A stretch of DNA of 17,000 bases, from positions 1-17,000 of the forward strand of contig JAUWXI010000005.1 of the NCBI GenBank assembly GCA_030616435.1, written 5' to 3'. Below are positions 6,506 through 10,376 of the stretch, in pieces. This stretch comes from Candidatus Parcubacteria bacterium (GTDB taxonomy: Bacteria; Patescibacteriota; Minisyncoccia; Minisyncoccales; JAUWXI01). Each line of letters opens with the position of its first letter. Within the stretch, counting starts at the first letter, position 1. The position numbers were made by a program, and so were the translations under genes. The notes beneath the pieces were generated by a model, which saw only the letters and a program-made list of their open reading frames with translations, made no database searches and was not told the origin of the DNA.

Positions 6506-6961
6506 CTATGAGACACTCCTCTTTTTTAGGACCTGTCTTATTTTTCTTTCTGCCTCTCTTTTTTTGATTGTTTCTCTCTTATCAACTTTTTTCTTCCCTT
6601 TGACTATTGCAAATTCCAACTTTATTTTTCCTCTTTTAGTATACACTCTCAAAGGAATTGAAGTCAAGCCTTTTTGTTTTGATTTTCCGATTAAGCTTTT
6701 AATTTCCGATTTTTTCAGCAAAAGCTTTCTTGATCTTTCAGGATTGTAATCTGGGGGAGCGTTTTTTGGTTGCCAGGCAGGCACATTGGCTCCAATCAGA
6801 AAAACTTCTCCATTTCTTAAAACCACAAAAGAACCAGCAAGACTTATCCTTCCTGCCTTTATTGATTTAACTTCCTGACCTATCAGGACAATTCCTGCTT
6901 CAAACTTCTCCAGAATCTCATAATCAAAATAAGCTTTTTTATTCTTAGCCAAAGTCTTCAT
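6506..6961 (-). CDS. smpB: SsrA-binding protein SmpB
   Basis: SmpB binds tmRNA and places it in the decoding centre of stalled ribosomes. The protein is 151 aa, with NKKAYFDYEILEKFEAGIVL, GQEVKSIKAGRISLAGSF, the DYNPERSRKLLLKKSEI segment and the C-terminal GKKKVDKRETIKKREAERKIR, whose basic tail normally enters the mRNA channel. It starts at ATG 6961 with no Shine-Dalgarno. It is first in the minus-strand block and directly precedes its RNA partner, so smpB and ssrA are probably made from one transcript or nearly so. Confidence 0.97.
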   Translation of the reverse strand: MKTLAKNKKAYFDYEILEKFEAGIVLIGQEVKSIKAGRISLAGSFVVLRNGEVFLIGANVPAWQPKNAPPDYNPERSRKLLLKKSEIKSLIGKSKQKGLTSIPLRVYTKRGKIKLEFAIVKGKKKVDKRETIKKREAERKIRQVLKKRSVS

Positions 6962-6967
6962 ACTTTA

Positions 6968-6990
6968 ATTTTAACAGGAAATGATATAAA
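6968..6990. promoter_or_regulatory. Back-to-back -10 boxes of smpB (minus) and the amidase gene (plus)
   Basis: On minus, TAAAAT (6968-6973) ends 6 nt before the smpB ATG. On plus, TATAAA (6985-6990) ends 8 nt before the amidase ATG at 6999. Both imply very short or absent leaders. No convincing -35 is seen on either strand (the best for smpB is TTTTCA with 18-bp spacing). Confidence 0.35.
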
Positions 6991-6998
6991 ATGAAAAA

Positions 6999-7624
6999 AT
7001 GAAAAAAACTTGTATAGATCCAGGCCACCCCTCATATTTTAAAGATACTCAAAAAATAAACTGGGGCTGTGAGGAAGACGGAATTAAAGAGGTGGAGTTA
7101 AATCTTAAGTTGGCTGAGATATTAGAAAAAATACTTCAGGAAAGGGGGTGCAAGGTTATTTTAACCAGACGTGATAATAAACAAATTGTTTCTAACGAGG
7201 ATTGGACAAAAATTGTGGAGGAGTTTGGTGCTGATCTTTTTCTGAGGATTCATAGTAATAGCGAAAGGCATAAAGACAGCGAGATAAGGGGAGTTAAAAC
7301 AATTTATCCACCTCCTGCAACGAGAAATATCTCAGCAAAGTCCTGGGAGATAGCTTCAAGCGTACATATAGAGCAATAATAAATAAAACAGGATTAGTAG
7401 ATAGAGGGGTCTATGATGAGCGTATATGCTCATTGGTAGATGACTGGGAAATGTTGGTGGGGACACACTGGGCAAATAAGTACAATATCCCAACAGTCCT
7501 ACTTGAAACTATTTATCTCTCAAGTCCAGAAGACAGGGAGTGGATTTTAAAACCATCAAATCAGAAATTAATGATGGAGGCTGTAATAGATGGTTTAGAT
7601 CGGTATTTTGAACCTAAATCATAA
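6999..7624 (+). pseudogene. N-acetylmuramoyl-L-alanine amidase (Amidase_3), split by a frameshift
   Basis: Amidase_3 enzymes are Zn-dependent and cut the peptide stem from peptidoglycan. The first frame (from 6999) gives 126 aa: MKKTCIDPGHPSYF with H10, KEVELNLKLAEIL with E31, ADLFLRIHSN with H85, and RGVKTIYPPP. It stops at 7377. A second frame then reads TYRAIINKTGLVDRGVYDER and VLLETIYLSSPEDREWI, the expected C-terminal half with the catalytic Glu, to 7624. The change of frame falls near 7355-7365 and is equivalent to one missing base. Repaired, the protein would be about 208 aa with every catalytic residue present. No signal peptide is visible. It could be a sequencing indel, a recent inactivation or, less likely, programmed frameshifting, as no slippery heptamer is seen. 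Confidence 0.8.
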
Positions 7625-7671
7625 AATTTGTACGGCTCCGACCTGAGCAAGTGACCTGTATAATGTATAAA

Positions 7672-7752
7672 TATTTCAAATGGAATAAAAAATAGGGACG
7701 TTTCTGAATTTTCGGGGAGTATGAGATAATTTGTGTATTTCAATGGAATAAA
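7672..7752 (+). repeat. Imperfect direct repeat pair, TATTTCA(A)ATGGAATAAA
   Basis: The copy at 7672-7689 and the copy at 7736-7752 differ by a single base indel over 17-18 nt, with starts 64 bp apart. They lie in the non-coding spacer. Their role is unknown; they may be remnants of a former element. Confidence 0.6.
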
Positions 7753-7791
7753 TTCTCAAAAATCGCCAGTTTTTAGCGCTTTTTATTTTTG
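7749..7791 (+). repeat. Left copy of the ~42-bp direct repeat bracketing the radical SAM cassette
   Basis: The copy runs from TAAATTC to ATTTTTG. It matches 9653-9694 at 36 of 41 aligned positions with two small gaps. The core AAATCGCCAGTT...AGCGCTTTTT makes only a weak hairpin (CGC/GCG plus AAA/TTT around a mismatch) with a T-run, so it may be a degenerate terminator for the amidase gene. Confidence 0.6.
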
Positions 7792-7852
7792 AAATCTTGC
7801 CGTTTTAAGCGATTTAGTAAAACTGTTTTAGGTACACACATTACCCTTGATA

Positions 7853-7881
7853 TTGACAAATTCTTTTTTTGTTGTTAAAAT
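7853..7881 (+). promoter_or_regulatory. Near-consensus sigma-70-type promoter of the radical SAM cassette
   Basis: A perfect TTGACA (7853-7858), 17-bp spacer and TAAAAT (7876-7881, 5/6) make this the best promoter in the window. Transcription would start near 7888, giving a leader of about 60 nt before the 42-aa ORF. It is unlike the leaderless promoters of the housekeeping genes here. Confidence 0.75.
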
Positions 7882-7948
7882 GGAAATATAAAGGATTTTT
7901 AAAAGTAAAGGTTGAATTAAATTTCTATTAATTAAATTGAGAAAAAAT

Positions 7949-8077
7949 ATGAGAAAGAAGGTTGATGCGAATATTAAAAAGAAAAATAATCCCCGAGTAA
8001 AAAAGAAAAAAAACCAAGAAGATGCCTTCATTGTTAAGATTGAAGGAGTGAATAAAGGTGGGATAAATCCTGATTAG
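7949..8077 (+). CDS. Lys-rich 42-aa peptide, candidate RiPP precursor
   Basis: This short ORF begins ATG 7949 about 60 nt after a strong promoter and ends TAG at 8077, 19 nt before the PqqD-like gene. The peptide starts MRKKVDANIKKK, has a second basic run RVKKKKNQED, and ends with a less charged tail that includes DAFIVKIEG and finishes GGINPD. The layout (basic leader, then a Gly/Asn-containing C-terminal part) and its position first in an operon of a PqqD-like protein and a radical SAM/SPASM enzyme fit a RiPP precursor. It has no Cys, Trp or Tyr, so thioether or Trp/Tyr crosslinks are excluded; modification at Lys, Asn, Asp, Ile, Val or Phe is possible. I do not recognise it as a member of a described precursor family. 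It could also be a non-functional leader ORF. Confidence 0.6.
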   Translation: MRKKVDANIKKKNNPRVKKKKNQEDAFIVKIEGVNKGGINPD

Positions 8078-8096
8078 TCAATCTCAAGTGTAAAAT

Positions 8097-8345
8097 ATGG
8101 TCATTAAGATAAATGAGGAATTTTTGTATAGGAAGGAACCATTTGGTGGAATTAGTTTTCTTAAAAAAACTGAAGATTATTTTTATTTAAAACCAGAAAT
8201 GATTGATATTTTAAATTTTATAAAGAGGAAGGGAGAAATAGAAGTTGGAACTGTGTGTAAAAAATTTAAGATTTCGCAAGAAACAATATTCAAATGGATA
8301 AAAATTGGCATCCTCAATTTAGTTTCTCCAGAAAGAACACAATAA
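8097..8345 (+). CDS. PqqD-like RiPP recognition element protein
   Basis: PqqD-fold proteins are small winged-helix domains that bind the leader of a precursor peptide and present it to a modifying enzyme. This 82-aa protein has the PqqD pattern: N-terminal beta strands with YRKEPFGGI (R12, E14, G17-G18), then YLKPEMIDILNFIKRKGEIEV, a helix-turn-helix-like EVGTVCKKFKISQETIFKWI and a final GILNLV. It starts at ATG 8097. Its end overlaps the start of the radical SAM gene by 52 nt in another frame. In related enzymes this domain is often fused to the N-terminus of the radical SAM protein, and here the end of this frame and the TLSAP of the next could join almost seamlessly. Confidence 0.8.
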   Translation: MVIKINEEFLYRKEPFGGISFLKKTEDYFYLKPEMIDILNFIKRKGEIEVGTVCKKFKISQETIFKWIKIGILNLVSPERTQ

Positions 8346-9406
8346 CAACTCTTAGCGCTCCGATATATATTAAATTCTACCCCACTTTTCGATGCACTAA
8401 TAATTGCATTTTTTGTTTTATTGGAGAAAGGTTTACTCAAGGAAATCAATATACTGAGATGGATAAAGAGGATATCGATCGATTTATAAATATTCTTGTT
8501 AAGTTAAAAATATTTCGGTTCTCTATACTAGGCGGAGAGCCCTTTCTATATCCACATCTTGATTATCTTTTATTTAAGCTACACAAAAATAATATTTATA
8601 TAACAATTGCTACTAATGGAACGATGTTAGATACAAAGATAATAAATTTGGTAAAAAAATTTAATGTTAATTTAGGGGTGTCTTTACACTCACACATTTC
8701 CCAAATTCATAATGAACTAGTTCGTCCAAATAGGAATGCTTGGCAAAAAATAAACGAGTTTATTGATTATTTAACAAAAATAAACTGCTCCTTCCGTGTG
8801 GCTACAGTAGTGTGTGAAAAAAATAAAGACCAAATCGAAGACTTTATCAAATTTATTGTATCTAAAGGAGCTAAATTATTAGAGTTAATTTACCCTCTGC
8901 CTACAGGCAACATGAGAAAAAATAAAAATTTGGGAATCTCTTTAAAAGAGTATCTTAATCTTTTTAAAAAAACAGAAAAAATTGCAGCCAAACATAACCT
9001 AAAAATTCATCCGGATTGTCATTATAGTTTTTTCTTACCAAACAAAACATTTACTTTCAATAACCCGTTAGCGAAAATTTTATATGGGTGTTCTATAGGA
9101 AAAACAAAATTAGATATTCTACCTAATGGAGATATATATCCCTGTTCTTTTTTTATCCACGAAAAAAAATGGTTAATTGGAAATATACTAAAAGATGATG
9201 TAAAAGTTCTTTGGGAGAAATCTCCTATTTTAAATAAATTTCGAAATCGAACTGTTTCTTTAAAATGCGGAAAATGTAAGTTCTCAGAGATTTGCCAAGG
9301 AGGCTGCCCAGGGGCTCGATATTTAGAATTTGGCAATATTGAATGTAAAAATAAAAATTCCATACCTGATCCAAATTGCAAAGATTTTTGTAAAGAAAAA
9401 CTATGA
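8294..9406 (+). CDS. Radical SAM/SPASM peptide-modifying enzyme
   Basis: Radical SAM/SPASM enzymes (PqqE, sactisynthases, MftC and others) modify ribosomally made peptides using SAM-derived radicals. The 370-aa protein has the [4Fe-4S] motif CTNNCIFC (C34, C38, C41) after LSAPIYIKFYPTFR, the GGEP motif in ILGGEPFLYP, and a complete SPASM region: C266 and C284 (Gx4C in NGDIYPC), CGKCKFSEICQGGC (C325, C328, C334, C338) and later C351, C362 and C366 near PDPNC. It thus probably holds three clusters. ATG 8294 overlaps the PqqD-like gene by 52 nt; no other good start precedes the LSAP segment. Its stop overlaps the next ATG by 4 nt. The peptide substrate is most likely the 42-aa ORF upstream, and the chemistry cannot be deduced. 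Confidence 0.9.
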   Translation: MDKNWHPQFSFSRKNTITTLSAPIYIKFYPTFRCTNNCIFCFIGERFTQGNQYTEMDKEDIDRFINILVKLKIFRFSILGGEPFLYPHLDYLLFKLHKNNIYITIATNGTMLDTKIINLVKKFNVNLGVSLHSHISQIHNELVRPNRNAWQKINEFIDYLTKINCSFRVATVVCEKNKDQIEDFIKFIVSKGAKLLELIYPLPTGNMRKNKNLGISLKEYLNLFKKTEKIAAKHNLKIHPDCHYSFFLPNKTFTFNNPLAKILYGCSIGKTKLDILPNGDIYPCSFFIHEKKWLIGNILKDDVKVLWEKSPILNKFRNRTVSLKCGKCKFSEICQGGCPGARYLEFGNIECKNKNSIPDPNCKDFCKEKL

Positions 9407-9606
9407 AGATTATAGATGCGAAAAAGAAACACATGGATTCAATTGCGGAATTATATAAGGAACTAGCTAATTTTCACAGAAAGATTGATAAATATTATAG
9501 GCCTGGGAATAAAGAAACCCAGAAGGAATTTAAAAAGGACTTATTAAAAAATTTCCGCAAAATAAAAAGAACCAAAATTTATTTTATACCAGTTTATTAT
9601 TTGTGA
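9403..9606 (+). pseudogene. N-terminal stub of a GNAT acetyltransferase
   Basis: The 67-aa frame reads MKIIDAKKKHMDSIAELYKE then LANFHRKIDKYYRPG, which resembles the first helices of GNAT N-acetyltransferases (xDxxxIAELxxELxxFHxxxDxxY). The family needs about 140-160 aa; the acetyl-CoA-binding loop (Q/RxxGxG/A) is absent, and neither other plus-strand frame restores it. The ATG overlaps the radical SAM stop (ATGA), so it was probably co-translated with that enzyme and may once have acetylated the peptide product. A short alternative function cannot be ruled out. Confidence 0.6.
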
Positions 9607-9632
9607 ATTTTTATCGATTTTAAAAAAGTTTT

Positions 9633-9647
9633 GGACATCGCATGTCC
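9633..9647 (+). repeat. Perfect 15-nt palindrome GGACAT-CGC-ATGTCC
   Basis: Two 6-nt arms surround a 3-nt loop, between the GNAT stub and the right bracketing repeat. There is no T-run directly after it, so it is not itself an obvious terminator. It could be a REP-like element, an operator or part of the 3' structure of the transcript. Confidence 0.55.
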
Positions 9648-9652
9648 GACAT

Positions 9653-9694
9653 TAAATTCATAAATCGTCAGTTATTTGGCGATTTTTGTTTTTG
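9653..9694 (+). repeat. Right copy of the ~42-bp direct repeat bracketing the radical SAM cassette
   Basis: The copy runs from TAAATTC to TTTTTG. It aligns with 7749-7791 at 36 of 41 positions. The two copies enclose the promoter, 42-aa ORF, PqqD-like gene, radical SAM gene and GNAT stub (about 1.86 kb). Confidence 0.6.
9662..9693 (+). terminator. Intrinsic terminator of the radical SAM operon
   Basis: AAATCGTCA (9662-9670) pairs with TGGCGATTT (9677-9685), 9 bp with one T-G wobble and a 6-nt loop, followed by TTGTTTTT. It lies within the right bracketing repeat. Confidence 0.75.
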
Positions 9695-9745
9695 GGAGAA
9701 TCCTTACCCTTTATTTTTAGCTGGAAATTAGATAGAATAAAGGAT

Positions 9746-9780
9746 ATACCTCTAGGGATATTTTGCGCTTCGCTCAAAAT
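9746..9780 (+). repeat. Start-proximal element, copy 1 (before the histidine phosphatase)
   Basis: ATACCTCTAGGGATAT, then a hairpin, ends exactly at ATG 9781. ATATTTTG (9758-9765) and CAAAATAT (9775-9782) are perfect arms that take in the AT of the start codon, with GC/GC pairs extending the stem to a TTC loop. Copy 2 is at 14114-14147. It could control start-codon access or be a mobile palindrome. Confidence 0.6.
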
Positions 9781-10368
9781 ATGAAATTTCTCAAAAATAC
9801 TTATTTTCTTTTAAGACACGGGGAGACACCTTATCAGTTAAAAAAAGAGAAGATACACTATCCGTGGCCAGAATCTTCACCTATTCTTTTGACAGAGAGA
9901 GGGAAGAAGCAAATTGAAATTCTGGCCAAAAAGCTAAAACAAGAGAACATTGATTTAATTTTTTCTTCAGACATCCCCAGAGCCCACCAGACAGCTAAAA
10001 TTATAGCCCAAGAATTAGGACTTAAAGTGAATCTTGATCTGAGACTTCGTGATATTAATTATGGAATCTATCATGGACGGTCAAGAAAAGAATTTTATCA
10101 AGATTTTCCTGATGAAGAGAAAAGATTTTATACGGCTCCTCAAAATGGAGAGAGCTGGTCAGATTGTAAAAAGAGAGTGCTAGATTTTATTGAAGAAATT
10201 GATAAAAAATATCAGGGAAAGAAAATTTTAATTATTGCCCATGGAGATCCTCTATGGCTTTTGGAAGGGGTGATTAAAGATAAAACGAATGAAGAACTTC
10301 TGAAGGAAAAAATGGAAGGAAAAGTTGTCAAGGTCGGGGAGCTTAGAAAAATAAAAAATAAAAAATAA
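9781..10368 (+). CDS. Histidine phosphatase superfamily (phosphoglycerate-mutase-like) protein
   Basis: Members transfer or remove phosphate through a phospho-histidine. The 195-aa protein begins MKFLKNTYFLLRHGETPYQL with the RHGE motif (R12, H13), then IFSSDIPRAHQTAKIIAQELG, LRDINYGIYHGRS (D where many members have the catalytic Glu), and the second His in IIAHGDPLWLL. An in-frame TTG at 9763 would add six residues encoded by the hairpin element; ATG 9781 is preferred because the same element ends at the ATG of another gene. IleS follows after 8 nt, so the two are probably co-transcribed. It could be a phosphoglycerate mutase, a cobalamin or sugar phosphatase, or a protein phosphatase; the substrate is not predictable. 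Confidence 0.85.
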   Translation: MKFLKNTYFLLRHGETPYQLKKEKIHYPWPESSPILLTERGKKQIEILAKKLKQENIDLIFSSDIPRAHQTAKIIAQELGLKVNLDLRLRDINYGIYHGRSRKEFYQDFPDEEKRFYTAPQNGESWSDCKKRVLDFIEEIDKKYQGKKILIIAHGDPLWLLEGVIKDKTNEELLKEKMEGKVVKVGELRKIKNKK

Positions 10369-10376
10369 AAATCGAA

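Larger units (their letters stand above)
7625..7852. other. Non-coding, repeat-bearing spacer between the amidase gene and the radical SAM cassette
   Basis: No credible ORF is present on either strand. The spacer holds a perfect -10 hexamer TATAAT (7659-7664) preceded by TG but without a recognisable -35, an imperfect direct repeat (7672-7689 and 7736-7752), and a degenerate terminator-like hairpin (7760-7791). From 7760 to 7825 AAATCGC/GCGATTT and CAGTTTT/AAAACTG are complementary pairs in crossed order. A short transcript from about 7671 to 7790 is conceivable but unproven. Confidence 0.5.

Noticed and set aside
7828..8031. Minus-strand 67-aa Phe-rich ORF over the cassette promoter and 42-aa ORF
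   Set aside because: Its Phe runs are just the complement of the Lys codons of the plus-strand peptide; no family resemblance or promoter on that strand.
7749..9694. Insertion sequence or composite transposon
   Set aside because: No transposase or terminal inverted repeats are visible; only direct repeats that double as terminator-like hairpins.
9763..9780. TTG start for the histidine phosphatase
   Set aside because: The extra six residues are encoded by the hairpin element, and the same element stops at an ATG in its second copy.
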